A stretch of DNA of 64,000 nt, from the NCBI RefSeq assembly GCF_000753795.1, contig NZ_JPEO01000011.1, forward strand, positions 35,881 to 99,880, written 5' to 3'. A program made the position numbers and the translations under genes. The notes beneath the pieces are model-generated. The model saw only the letters and a list, made by a program, of their open reading frames with translations. It was not told the origin of the DNA and searched no databases. Position 1 is the stretch's first letter. Every line of letters begins with the position of its first letter. Positions 1 through 9,329 of this stretch are shown one piece after another. This DNA is from Shewanella mangrovi. GTDB taxonomy: Bacteria; Pseudomonadota; Gammaproteobacteria; Enterobacterales; Shewanellaceae.

Positions 1-454
1 ACACAGATCCCTTTTTAATGTTTTTTATGTATGCCGTTGACTTTTTTATTCTTCTTTCATAGGGGAGAAATAAATACCTATACCCATAGTAACCTGGGTG
101 TTGAACACCAACTAAATTTTCATCGTTTGGAAAAATATCTTCAATATAAATTTTTCTCTTAAAGGATGCATTCGCATTGAAAAAAAATATATAATCAAAA
201 TCCTTCAAAACCTCCTTGATTTTATAAAAGTATTCAAATCTTAGAAGTGTATTTAAAGGCCATGATAGGTTATCAATTTTATATGTATTAACATTTGTTT
301 TTTCAACATTATATATATCATCATCATTATTGTCAGTAAATATAAAATATGACTTACTGTGGTTAGGAAGAAATGATTCTTCACAGGAAGTATAAAACTG
401 CTCCCAAAAATCGATATAATTACCTGTGCATACATACAGGATAGCTGTATTCAT
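1..454 (-). CDS. Family 6 (ABO-like) glycosyltransferase, partial
   Basis: The 3' end lies beyond the left edge; 151 N-terminal residues are visible, starting at an ATG whose first base overlaps the stop of the flippase gene. The opening ILYVCTG, the later SWPLNTLLRFEYF, the FFFNANASF segment (NAN at residues 93-95), LVGVQHPGYY and LPYERR...KSTAY closely follow the GT6 family of retaining alpha-1,3-Gal/GalNAc transferases (human ABO, bacterial BoGT6a). Bacterial members replace the metal-binding DXD by NXN, as here, and BoGT6a is known to be metal-independent. By inference it adds a terminal alpha-linked Gal or GalNAc to the O-unit in the cytoplasm. The gene is very AT-rich, like the next three genes. 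Confidence 0.82.
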   Translation of the reverse strand, partial: MNTAILYVCTGNYIDFWEQFYTSCEESFLPNHSKSYFIFTDNNDDDIYNVEKTNVNTYKIDNLSWPLNTLLRFEYFYKIKEVLKDFDYIFFFNANASFKRKIYIEDIFPNDENLVGVQHPGYYGYRYLFLPYERRIKKSTAYIKNIKKGSV

Positions 455-1656
455 TAAATTTTACCAACCTTTATAAAAGTATTTATATAACAAAAAATAA
501 ATATAACGTTAACAACGATGAAGAGTGAAAGAATATTAGATAAACTTATACTTGATAAAGCGAAGAGAAACGTAATTACTGCAGAAGCGATAGATGTTGA
601 AATTTGAACAGAGTATTTTGCATAAGCATTTAACTTGACGCTCAACAAATCTCTAATTTGTATAATTAAAAACACAAAAATAACTTGAGGCAAATAGCCA
701 AAGTCTACCTCTTTTCCTGAATAATATTTAACAATAGTTGGAGATATCAGATACATAATAAAGCACCAGATAATAACCCCAATAAGAAATAGACCATATA
801 ATTTAGATAATGTTCGACTGATATCCGATGATGAAACAAGTGCGTTAGATTTGTGTGATAAATGTTTCATCCAAAGTATAGGTGCTACAGCCGAAAACAA
901 TTGCAACGGAAAAAAAATAAATTTCTGATAAAGTGTGTATTCACCAAAAAACTCTGAACCACCAACATTAAAAATTGAATAATTCAAAGATAGCATAAAA
1001 AGGACTTGTCCTAATTGACTAAAAAAATATTGTACATCTACACTGCTTATCGTGAAAGATTTTCTATAAAATGAAAAATTGAGATATTTTTTTATGTAAA
1101 GAAAAACATTTGGAATTTTAAATGGAGAAAACCATAACACAACAAATATTTTATTTAAGGACCATAGACAAGAAATAATTAAAATCGAGGTTTTATTAAA
1201 AGCCATAAACGAAATTATGACTAATACCAATAAAATAGAAATAAACTCAAACAATCTATATTTAATACTACAATTTTTGAAATCAAAATAAATACAAATC
1301 AACGGCGGAATGACTGAAAACAAACAAACAGACAAATAAATTATAATTTCCGCTTGGTAAATTAAATAAGATGATAGCAATAATAATGATACAGTAGTGA
1401 CTAAATATAACAACCTCACAAAACCATCTTGAAATACCTTACATGATTTATACGTCCCTGAACCAGATAACTCGTCTCTAAAGGACGCAGATATTCCACT
1501 TTGAAAAATAGTGGCATAAATAGAAATTGATATTAAAAATGAAAAATAACCAAAATTTTCAGGAGAATAACAACGTACTAATAAAGCTGGTAGCAAAAAA
1601 GAAATTGAAATATTTAAAATCTTTAATAGCCAAACACTAAGTATTATTTTTTTCAT
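454..1656 (-). CDS. wzx: O-antigen flippase Wzx
   Basis: This is a 400-residue polytopic membrane protein of the polysaccharide transporter (PST/MATE-like) superfamily, about 12 hydrophobic segments throughout. The N-terminal helix followed by LLVRCYSPENFGYFSF and the later YTLYQKFIFFPLQLFSAVAPILWMKHLS segment are typical of Wzx. It would flip undecaprenyl-linked O-units from the cytoplasmic to the periplasmic face. It overlaps the Wzy-like gene upstream by 20 bp and the GT6 gene downstream by one base, so translation is probably coupled. Sequence is poorly conserved in this family, so the call rests on topology, length and context between Wzy-like and glycosyltransferase genes. Base composition is strongly AT-rich. 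Confidence 0.78.
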   Translation of the reverse strand: MKKIILSVWLLKILNISISFLLPALLVRCYSPENFGYFSFLISISIYATIFQSGISASFRDELSGSGTYKSCKVFQDGFVRLLYLVTTVSLLLLSSYLIYQAEIIIYLSVCLFSVIPPLICIYFDFKNCSIKYRLFEFISILLVLVIISFMAFNKTSILIISCLWSLNKIFVVLWFSPFKIPNVFLYIKKYLNFSFYRKSFTISSVDVQYFFSQLGQVLFMLSLNYSIFNVGGSEFFGEYTLYQKFIFFPLQLFSAVAPILWMKHLSHKSNALVSSSDISRTLSKLYGLFLIGVIIWCFIMYLISPTIVKYYSGKEVDFGYLPQVIFVFLIIQIRDLLSVKLNAYAKYSVQISTSIASAVITFLFALSSISLSNILSLFIVVNVIFIFCYINTFIKVGKI

Positions 1657-2794
1657 ATTTTAAGCACAAACATAATACTGTAAACATCCAAAAAGGCTGA
1701 TAGATTAACAATCCTAAAAAAAGATTCGCGATGAGATACCCGATTAGAATAGTTCTATTCAATCCACAAGAAGAAATAAATAAATGAAAAATCAAAAATA
1801 TAAAACCTGCAAAAAAAACAACCCCATAACTTCTAAAAATTTCCAAATACAAATTATGAGCACCAAGTATACGGCCATTTACGGACACTTTTGAACCTGA
1901 AAAGGAATCACCAAAAATAGGTGAATCGTTAACTTTAGCCAATTGGGTATCAATTATTTGCAATCTTTCATTGGTTGATGAATTAGCATTACCTTCCCTC
2001 TCACTTTGAATAAATGAAAATGAAATTACTGCAAAGATAGCTATAACAATAATCATAATAAAACTTCTCGTTCTATGTTTCTTATTGAAAAATACTAGAT
2101 AACAAAGAGAATAGATAGCTGAGAAGAAAAAGGCCAATAAAGCACCTCTAGAAATAGTTGCTATCAAAGCAAACAATATAAAACTAAAAACAAAAAGATC
2201 TATTTTATTAACACTACTTGAAAAAATCCGATTAAGAGTTATCAATAAACCTGGAAGTAAAGTATATGCAAAATAATTAGGGTCTCCATTTAATGGACTA
2301 ACTCTAAAGCTAAAGCTATAACCTTTCGCGGCAGATAAATAAGTTCCATACTCTATCCCAAAAAAAAGGGAATGATAAGTAATAATACTTATTATTTGTA
2401 GTACTACTAATATCCCTCCAAATAAGGAAACCAAAACAAAATGCCGCTTTAAAAAACTGAAAAGATTATATTTTGAGACCAAGACAAAACAAAAAAATAT
2501 GACTAACACTCCCCTGAATACATTTATCTCAACAGGAATATTTATCTCTTTGATGTTTATCAAGACAGTAATCAACATTGTGGAGAGGATAGATATTAAA
2601 ACAATCCACTCAACTATACTAATTCTCTTAGATGTAAGCCCACCACAAATTATAAACGCTAATAACGCGATGTTTGCAATAAAACTAAACGAAACTGAAG
2701 GAAAAAATGATAACAAGTTATTTAAAGGAAAAGTATATATCAACGAACTATAAACATTAAGCAATATACATAACTTTGCAATATCATCTTTCAT
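1637..2794 (-). CDS. wzy: O-antigen polymerase / ligase family membrane protein (Wzy-like)
   Basis: This is a 385-residue protein with many hydrophobic helices and the hallmarks of the Wzy_C (PF04932) family: GDPNYFAY near residue 170, SRGALLAFF at 215-223 and, after a polar periplasmic loop, AHNLYLEIFRSYG at 312-324. That family includes both Wzy polymerases and WaaL ligases, which cannot be separated by motif alone. The location inside an O-unit cluster between a glycosyltransferase and Wzx favours polymerase. Substrates would be undecaprenyl-diphosphate-linked repeats in the periplasm. The start overlaps the stop of the GT4 gene by 4 bp, and its 3' end overlaps wzx. Confidence 0.72.
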   Translation of the reverse strand: MKDDIAKLCILLNVYSSLIYTFPLNNLLSFFPSVSFSFIANIALLAFIICGGLTSKRISIVEWIVLISILSTMLITVLINIKEINIPVEINVFRGVLVIFFCFVLVSKYNLFSFLKRHFVLVSLFGGILVVLQIISIITYHSLFFGIEYGTYLSAAKGYSFSFRVSPLNGDPNYFAYTLLPGLLITLNRIFSSSVNKIDLFVFSFILFALIATISRGALLAFFFSAIYSLCYLVFFNKKHRTRSFIMIIVIAIFAVISFSFIQSEREGNANSSTNERLQIIDTQLAKVNDSPIFGDSFSGSKVSVNGRILGAHNLYLEIFRSYGVVFFAGFIFLIFHLFISSCGLNRTILIGYLIANLFLGLLIYQPFWMFTVLCLCLKYEKNNT

Positions 2795-3813
2795 AATTCG
2801 AAAACATGCCTATAATCTTGAATTACTGTATCAATCAAAAAAGCATCTTTACAAATCAACGCATTTTCTATATATATTTCACTGTTGCTAGTAAATTCTT
2901 TTAAAGCTTTGTACAGTTCGTCTACACTATTATTTTGTACAAGTACTCCATTATTTTTTATCAATAATTCAGGACAACCGCCGACATTGCTAAGTATTAG
3001 TGGCAACCCAACAACTGCAGCTTCAAGCCCTGACATTGGAAGGCCTTCACTATCAGAGAGTAAAATAAAAAAATCATATTTATGGTAATCAGAAAAATTA
3101 TAAACTTCACCTTTATATTTTACTTTATCACCCGAATGATACTTTTTTCCTAAAGGACCATCTCCATAAACATCTATTTCTATATTTAAATCATTAAATT
3201 TTTCTATTTCATCTAATAAATCAATTCTCTTTGGAAAGCTCAAGCGCGCGACAAAAACCCCATTAAGAATGCCAGAGTCGTTTCTTATTCTTGTATCTCT
3301 CTTGATCTCAGTCGATGGAACACCAGTAGGCAGATAGACAACTTTATTTTCATTTATTCCAATTTCTTTTATTGCTTTATCGTAATCAACTCTAGAAACA
3401 CAAATAATTTTTTTTGTCAATGATGAAAATATTTTTTCAAGAAATATAAAGAAAAATCTAAAAGCACTTTTTTGATAAAGACATGACCATCCATGAGATA
3501 CATAGTAACAACTCACTGATAAGAGTCGACAGACTACACGTCCATAAATACCTGCATTTGCCGAACTTATAATGACACAATCGGGATCAATATCCTTAAC
3601 TAACTTATAAAGTTCTATATATGCACTAATCGAAACGAAGTTACTTATTCCAGGTACAAATTTACACTCAAAAGATGTATGATTTGTCAACCAACCGGGC
3701 GAAGAAGTAATGACTATATGTTTATGCTCAGGAAATGCATTTATTAAATTAAAAATCCATTTTTGAGCGCCACCAACTTCAGACTTTGTTATTAAATGGA
3801 CTATTTTTTTCAT
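2791..3813 (-). CDS. Glycosyltransferase family 4 protein
   Basis: This is a 340-residue, soluble, GT-B fold glycosyltransferase. The N-terminal domain has the KIVHLITKSEVGGAQKWIFNL acceptor-side signature. The C-terminal nucleotide-sugar domain has VFVARLSFPKRIDLL (about 187-200), VYGDGP (215-220) and SDSEGLPMSGLEA (254-266), which contains the retaining EX7E pair E256/E264. It adds a sugar to the growing lipid-linked O-unit on the cytoplasmic face; donor and linkage cannot be read from sequence. It overlaps the sugar-transferase gene upstream and the Wzy-like gene downstream by 4 bp each, consistent with one operon. AT-rich like its neighbours. Confidence 0.85.
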   Translation of the reverse strand: MKKIVHLITKSEVGGAQKWIFNLINAFPEHKHIVITSSPGWLTNHTSFECKFVPGISNFVSISAYIELYKLVKDIDPDCVIISSANAGIYGRVVCRLLSVSCYYVSHGWSCLYQKSAFRFFFIFLEKIFSSLTKKIICVSRVDYDKAIKEIGINENKVVYLPTGVPSTEIKRDTRIRNDSGILNGVFVARLSFPKRIDLLDEIEKFNDLNIEIDVYGDGPLGKKYHSGDKVKYKGEVYNFSDYHKYDFFILLSDSEGLPMSGLEAAVVGLPLILSNVGGCPELLIKNNGVLVQNNSVDELYKALKEFTSNSEIYIENALICKDAFLIDTVIQDYRHVFEL

Positions 3814-4799
3814 CGACCCATACCAAATAAAACAACTTTTATCGTTTTCAAGAGAATCTTTATATCAAGAAAAGTGCTATGATGTTTAATATAGTAAATA
3901 TCGTATTTATGTTTCCAAATTGCGTCTTCTATTGAAGCCCCATATGGATAACTAACTTGAGCCAACCCCGTCACCCCCGGTTTTACAGCATGCCTAAATC
4001 TATAATAAGGGATCTCATTTTCAAGTTTTTCAATAAATACTTCTCTTTCCGGTCTTGGCCCGACGATAGACATTTCACCCTTTAAGATGTTAATAATTTG
4101 TGGCAACTCATCAATTCGGGTCTTACGTATAAAATTACCTACTTTTGTTACACGAGCATCATTTTGGCTTGCCCACTGTGCACCCGATTTTTCCGCATCA
4201 TTTCGCATTGAACGAAATTTTATCACTTCAAATTCATCATTATATTGGCCTGTACGTCGCTGTTTATAAAAAACAGGACCAGGACTTTCGAGTTTAATAG
4301 CTAGGGCTGTTAATAATCCTATTGGAATAGCAAGAGTACTGAGTAGAAATGCTACAAATAGATCAACAATTCGTTTAGCTAATTGTGTACGTCTAGTTGA
4401 CAAAATTGAAAATGCTTTTTGATGCAAAAAATAACCACTATGGAGTAAGCGTACTTCGGTATAACCGAGTCGTCCGTCTAAATAGCTAACTAAGGGCTCT
4501 ACCCAAGCACCTAACTCTGTTGCTTTTACTAAAAACTGCCGTTGCGCTTTGTTTAACCGAGCGCTTTCGAAATGGCAAATTACTTTACAACTGAGATCGC
4601 TGATGCTGTAATCATTAACGACCATATCAAACGAATAGTCATCAACAATTTCACCTATTTCTAATTCTCTATCCTCAGGGCAATAAACATAAATAACCTT
4701 CTGATTTAGTTTTTGCGGCTTAGTTTTAAAACGATTTCCTACCGTCTTAATCCGTTGAAACTCCTGAGTATCAACCGTTTTATTAACTCGTATATTCAT
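3810..4799 (-). CDS. Undecaprenyl-phosphate sugar phosphotransferase (WbaP/WcaJ family)
   Basis: The 329-residue protein carries the bacterial sugar transferase domain (PF02397) in its C-terminal half. A re-entrant or membrane helix spans about 146-168, followed by ESPGPVFYKQRR, KFRSM (194-198), DELPQ (230-234), GPRPE (247-251) and KPGVTGLAQV. It transfers a sugar-1-phosphate to undecaprenyl phosphate, starting O-unit synthesis. The N-terminal 140 residues are soluble, without the four-helix bundle of full-length WbaP, giving a monotopic short form with an uncharacterised head. The terminal GMGR overlaps the GT4 start. The base composition begins to rise here compared with the AT-rich genes downstream, so this may be the left edge of the conserved part of the locus. 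Confidence 0.85.
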   Translation of the reverse strand: MNIRVNKTVDTQEFQRIKTVGNRFKTKPQKLNQKVIYVYCPEDRELEIGEIVDDYSFDMVVNDYSISDLSCKVICHFESARLNKAQRQFLVKATELGAWVEPLVSYLDGRLGYTEVRLLHSGYFLHQKAFSILSTRRTQLAKRIVDLFVAFLLSTLAIPIGLLTALAIKLESPGPVFYKQRRTGQYNDEFEVIKFRSMRNDAEKSGAQWASQNDARVTKVGNFIRKTRIDELPQIINILKGEMSIVGPRPEREVFIEKLENEIPYYRFRHAVKPGVTGLAQVSYPYGASIEDAIWKHKYDIYYIKHHSTFLDIKILLKTIKVVLFGMGR

Positions 4800-5042
4800 A
4801 TAGAGGCCAATATTCGTTAATCTTTCAAATGTACTTAGAGCGAACTTGTTTGTGCTGTTGCTCTAGATCCACAATTATTAGTTCTTTGCTTAAAAATGCT
4901 TTTTCGTCTCTGCACGCCAAACCAGCCTGAGACAGATTTTTTCCATTTTGAGACACTCAAAAATCGCTAACTCACTGTAATTACTTGATTTAGCCTACCA
5001 AGGAAGCCCCTCCCCAATAGGCCTAGTTTTTCAAGTATATTT
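4800..5042 (-). other. Intergenic region inside the polysaccharide operon, with possible hairpin
   Basis: No gene is seen in these 243 bases between the Wzz-like gene and the sugar transferase. Just after the wzz stop, around 4984-5037, the minus-strand transcript can pair ACTTGA with TCAAGT and TAGGCCTA with TAGGCTA around a GC-rich centre. No good U-tract follows, so it could be an attenuator or RNA-stabilising structure rather than a true terminator. The call is tentative. Confidence 0.35.
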
Positions 5043-5996
5043 TTATTTCCTTAAAAAATATCGAACTAATACAATAAACACTGCTAGCATCCCGCCTAGG
5101 AATGTACCTAAAACACAAATTAAGGCGCGTTTAGGTTTAAATTTTTCCTCTGGAACAACTGCAGGGTCGATAGTTTTAAAAATATATTCATTGCGAACTT
5201 CAGCAAACATTATCGTTTTAGCTTGTTCTTCGACAAGTTTGTAGAGTACAGACCTAATATCAGCAACATTAGTTTGCTCGATCTGCTTTTCTAAATATAC
5301 AGTGCTGCGTTTAGCTTCTTCGACGTCTCGTTCCTTCATAACCTGATTAATATCATTAATTAACCATTCAACCCATTGCTTGGCGACATAAGGAGATTTA
5401 TGTTCTACTGCTATTGTGACCAATCCTGAGTCTTTATCTTCAGAAACTGACAATATTTTCGAGAACTCCTTGTAAGCTTCTTGCATGGATGGTTCTGGCG
5501 CTTTCGGTGGTTTAACTTCACGAACCCAAGTATTTTCTTCTGAATTATAGATATCGGAGTCAAATGAAATCTTGTTAGAAGAACTATCCCACTTTTTGAC
5601 AGCCATTAACACAGGTAGAATTCTGTGATTGGCTATAAAATCAGAAGTAAATTTGCGAGATTTCAGTACTTCTATCGCTAGTCCAGTTTTGTCAGTGTTA
5701 CCTTTTCCTAAATTGACACCGGCTAGACTCGCCAATCCACCAAACTGGCCAGCTAGAGCAGAGAGCCCGCCTCCTTGAGATTCTTCTGCCGGAGCAAGCG
5801 TTGCCTCAGATTTGTAGATGTTTGGCATCCAAAGCGCCAACCCTACAGCACCAACCGCAAATAAAAATGTAATTGCGATTATTACTACTTTTCCAGCCCA
5901 TAAGACTGAAAATAACTCTCTTAAATCAATTTCGTCTGAATTAACTGACGTTTGATGGATGAAATCTGCGTCTTTTTCTGAAATTGTATTAGGCAT
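5043..5996 (-). CDS. wzz: Chain-length determinant protein (Wzz family)
   Basis: This is a 317-residue inner-membrane polysaccharide co-polymerase. An N-terminal helix lies at about 36-57, preceded by the conserved DEIDLRELFSVLWAGK lead-in. A large periplasmic coiled-coil region follows, then FKPKRALICVLGTFLGGML (about 287-305), the proline-containing second membrane helix, and a short basic tail YFLRK. Wzz proteins set the modal length of the polymer made by Wzy. It has no Tyr-kinase domain. It lies between the Wza-like gene (86 bp gap) and the sugar transferase in the ops-controlled operon. Confidence 0.88.
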   Translation of the reverse strand: MPNTISEKDADFIHQTSVNSDEIDLRELFSVLWAGKVVIIAITFLFAVGAVGLALWMPNIYKSEATLAPAEESQGGGLSALAGQFGGLASLAGVNLGKGNTDKTGLAIEVLKSRKFTSDFIANHRILPVLMAVKKWDSSSNKISFDSDIYNSEENTWVREVKPPKAPEPSMQEAYKEFSKILSVSEDKDSGLVTIAVEHKSPYVAKQWVEWLINDINQVMKERDVEEAKRSTVYLEKQIEQTNVADIRSVLYKLVEEQAKTIMFAEVRNEYIFKTIDPAVVPEEKFKPKRALICVLGTFLGGMLAVFIVLVRYFLRK

Positions 5997-6082
5997 ATAA
6001 AAAGCGCTTATAATATGTGTTGATTATTAAATAATGTAAGTAATTAAAGCAGGTCAGTATTATTACCAACCTGCTTTATTAG

Positions 6083-8827
6083 CTACAGATTACCAAGAGC
6101 AGCCAGCGCAACGGCTGAGTTATATATTATGCCGGTGACCTGTGACCACAACGTTAGGTTGTCTTTATATTCTGTGTCCAATGGCACCACAATTGTATCG
6201 CCAGCAGAGAGCTTTTCATCTTCACTAAACCAAGAAGATTGATCAGGCAGCATTACCGAACCGTCCGCCTTAATCACATAAACTCGTTCATCATCAGCGC
6301 GCTTTCTCATCCCACCAGCTAATTTAATGTACTGATTAATGGTCAAATCATCTTTGTATCGGTGGCTAGACGGATGTTGCACTTCACCGACAATCGAAAC
6401 CGTTTCCTTCTTGGAAGGAACATAGAGTATGTCTTTGTTCTCTAGTTGCAGATCAGCCTGCTTAACTCCCAAAGAAATTGCTGGAAGGTCGATGACTAGA
6501 CGGCCGACTGCTGGAATACTTTCCAAATCATTCAGCATTTGTTGAGCGTCGGCATAGTTTATTGAGCTATTTTCACTTGATAGCCCCTTGGTTGCTATTT
6601 CCCGTCGCAACTGGTTAGCAAACTTGCGAATTTCGATTTCTTCCTGTTTTTTCAAAGAATCTCTTACAAACACAGCTGAAGACAGGTAAGCGTTGTCGGT
6701 AAATCCTCCAGCCCGCTGCAATACGTCTTCTAGCGTTTCACCGCGGCGGATACTATAAACACCTGGAAATTTGACTTCTCCACGGATTTCAACGGATTGA
6801 CTTTCTTGCCACTCTGGAATTCTCATCACCGTGATTACGTCACGAGACTGAATTTTCTTACCATGAGTTTTGTCTGAAATTTCGTCTTCGAGATTCACGT
6901 ACTGATGTGTAAGTGAAGAATCCTCAGCTGTAGTAACAACTCGAGAGAGTTCCGCACGCTTAGTGTAAGCCCCTTCGCTTAGCCCCCCTGCGGCGGTGAT
7001 TAAGTCTGCCACGGTTGCATTGATAGCAACGGGATACGGGCCACTAAAGCGCACCTGACCATTAACAGCTGCGATTTGAATGTCGTTGCCAGCACGCGTT
7101 TGACGTTTTAATTTAGCCAGAATTGGGTATAACAATTCATTGCGGTTTAGCTCTGCACTGACTTTAATCAAATCCTTGTCGTCGAAAATATGCATCAGCA
7201 TTTTTTCAACTTCCGAAGCAACGATTTTTGCATCGCTAGCAGCAGTATCTGTCTGTTGTTCTTCTACGACCACACCTGCGACATCAGTACGTTTACTTAC
7301 ACCGCTTGCTAGTTCAAATCCTGACTTAAATAAATCACCACCAGTCAGTGCTTTGTCGTTGTTAGTTGTACCACTAAATACTTTTATTTCTTTGATGCGT
7401 TGATTTACTAGCTTGTTCAGTTCATAGCGATTACGCAGATTGTCTGCTGCATTGAAAATGACAATTTTATCTTTAGGAGCAAGCGTTAAGTTATCCTGAC
7501 TTTCGACGGCACTGATTGCTTGCGCGGGTGAAAACTGCAGAACTTCGATATCACCATATTTATTTGTTTCGCGTATCACCAAGCCGTAGTTAAGATCGGC
7601 ACCAGTGAGTAAATCGCTGCCGATAGAAGGCAGTAATGACGCTATTTTCTGCCCTTGCTGCCATTGATAAGCCCCTGGACGCACAACTGCACCGATAATA
7701 GTGACGGCGTTGTCGTAGTCTGAGGAAGCGCTTTTAACCCTCAAATAATCACCATCTTGAGCGACAAATTGCAGGCCAGCAGTAGACGTTAAGTCCACTG
7801 AGATTACTGATTTAAGTCCATTATTATTATAACGCTCCACGGTGCTAGATTTTGGATATGCTCCAGCGGTAACGCCTGCCGCCATCTGCAACACTTGCGC
7901 AAGCGTTTCTTTCGGCTTTAACTCATAGATAGCGGGTCGTTGAACATCACCATCAACACTTATCGATGGACCGACTGCTGGAATAAAAATTACATCACCA
8001 GACCGCAATGGCACATCGTGAGATGAATCCCCTTTCAAGAGCAAATCATAGAGGTCAAACGTAGCGACTACTTTTCCAGCACGTTTTAGCTGGATATTAC
8101 GCAAAGAACCAATATCGCTTACGCCGCCAGAGACAAAGAGCGCTTGAGTGATAGTCGATAAACTTGAAATGGTATAAGAACCAGGCTTATATGCATCGCC
8201 CGCAATAAACACTCTGATTGAGCGCAAATCACCCATGGTAATATTGGCTTGCACACCTATCATCTGCTGCTTTACTTTTTCACTAATAACATCTCTTAAC
8301 TGTGAAAACGTTAAGCCAACAGCATTGATAGGCCCCAGCTCTGGGAACTGCAATGTGCCATTTCGGGTAATGGTAAGATTGTATTGAGCACTTTCTTTAC
8401 CAAATAACTGCACATTAATAGTATCACCGGGACCAACCATGTAATCGGTTGGTATCGGCGTATCTGACGTTGGCGCAAAGGTGGTTGGCGCCCCTGCGAA
8501 CATCTCATAGCCAAAGCGCTGCAGCTGTATTTTTTCTTCTAAAGGTGCTTTTTCTTGGTTAGCGTCATCTTTAGCGGATGGTTTTGCGTCTCGCGGTGTC
8601 ACAACTTCCGGGCTACCCACGGTTTGGCTTGATGACACTGTTGATTGAGCAGAGAGCTGACTTGGATCTATGCCATACTGACGAGCAATTCTTTCTTGTT
8701 CAGATCGGGGTAGATTTTTAAATTGCTGTATCATCTGTGGTGATATAGATGCTGCAGACACATATGCCGCATTTAGCGATATACATGCGACCAGCATAAT
8801 TATTATTTTTTTCATTAGACCTGACAC
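6083..8827 (-). CDS. Large SLBB-domain polysaccharide export protein (Wza-like)
   Basis: This 914-residue protein is far longer than E. coli Wza (about 380). An N-terminal signal is followed by a Gln-rich linker, a Poly_export domain (YMVGPGDTINVQLFG, about 128-142, onward) and repeated SLBB modules, each recognisable by a GD(V/T)I or GETL...VLQ-type pattern, to about residue 880. It probably forms or extends the outer-membrane export channel for O-antigen or capsule. The GTG start has GGAG eight bases upstream; an ATG four codons later begins a conventional signal peptide. Either C15 (lipobox LVAC) or cleavage after AYVSA is possible. It is the first gene after the ops leader. Long relatives occur in Vibrio and Shewanella surface-polysaccharide loci. 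Confidence 0.83.
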   Translation of the reverse strand: MSGLMKKIIIMLVACISLNAAYVSAASISPQMIQQFKNLPRSEQERIARQYGIDPSQLSAQSTVSSSQTVGSPEVVTPRDAKPSAKDDANQEKAPLEEKIQLQRFGYEMFAGAPTTFAPTSDTPIPTDYMVGPGDTINVQLFGKESAQYNLTITRNGTLQFPELGPINAVGLTFSQLRDVISEKVKQQMIGVQANITMGDLRSIRVFIAGDAYKPGSYTISSLSTITQALFVSGGVSDIGSLRNIQLKRAGKVVATFDLYDLLLKGDSSHDVPLRSGDVIFIPAVGPSISVDGDVQRPAIYELKPKETLAQVLQMAAGVTAGAYPKSSTVERYNNNGLKSVISVDLTSTAGLQFVAQDGDYLRVKSASSDYDNAVTIIGAVVRPGAYQWQQGQKIASLLPSIGSDLLTGADLNYGLVIRETNKYGDIEVLQFSPAQAISAVESQDNLTLAPKDKIVIFNAADNLRNRYELNKLVNQRIKEIKVFSGTTNNDKALTGGDLFKSGFELASGVSKRTDVAGVVVEEQQTDTAASDAKIVASEVEKMLMHIFDDKDLIKVSAELNRNELLYPILAKLKRQTRAGNDIQIAAVNGQVRFSGPYPVAINATVADLITAAGGLSEGAYTKRAELSRVVTTAEDSSLTHQYVNLEDEISDKTHGKKIQSRDVITVMRIPEWQESQSVEIRGEVKFPGVYSIRRGETLEDVLQRAGGFTDNAYLSSAVFVRDSLKKQEEIEIRKFANQLRREIATKGLSSENSSINYADAQQMLNDLESIPAVGRLVIDLPAISLGVKQADLQLENKDILYVPSKKETVSIVGEVQHPSSHRYKDDLTINQYIKLAGGMRKRADDERVYVIKADGSVMLPDQSSWFSEDEKLSAGDTIVVPLDTEYKDNLTLWSQVTGIIYNSAVALAALGNL

Positions 8828-9157
8828 TCAAAAATCTCCATTGCTAAGGTAACTTTGATCATCTCATTCAGAAACGTTCAAATTTCCGTCAGAACCAACC
8901 TTTCTTTTAGAACTAATTTTCTAACGCGACTAAATTCAGGCGTTTTTTAAAAGCGAGGGCGCGCATAAATATGAAGACAACTTAACCGCCTGAGCTAACT
9001 AATATTTTGTCCACGCGCAAAAAAAGTCACTATACTTAACCTTTAGCCTCGATTGACAACCGAAATGAACTGCCTCCGCAGCTTTGAATCAGTTCAAGCA
9101 CGACGAGGATAGCGATTTCACTCATCATTGAAATTGATGTAGTTAATGCTATTTAGG

Positions 9158-9169
9158 CACGCTACCGCC
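9158..9169 (-). promoter_or_regulatory. ops element (JUMPstart core) for RfaH recruitment
   Basis: The minus strand reads GGCGGTAGCGTG, a perfect match to the ops consensus. The bases just upstream (GGGAGCCTAAATCCAAG) resemble the rest of JUMPstart. In E. coli, RNA polymerase pauses here, and RfaH binds the non-template strand to prevent termination in long surface-polysaccharide operons. An RfaH gene ends only about 175 bases upstream. Confidence 0.93.
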
Positions 9170-9329
9170 CTTGGATTTAGGCTCCCAAAATGCCTTTATC
9201 AACCATTTTTTCATATCTAACAAGTAGTTAATTAGATAACCATCTAATCTATACTGAACGTCTTTGATTCAGAAGAAACAAGCCTCAGCCAAATGATTAT
9301 CTAAATAACGCTCTATTATCTATGGAGCT

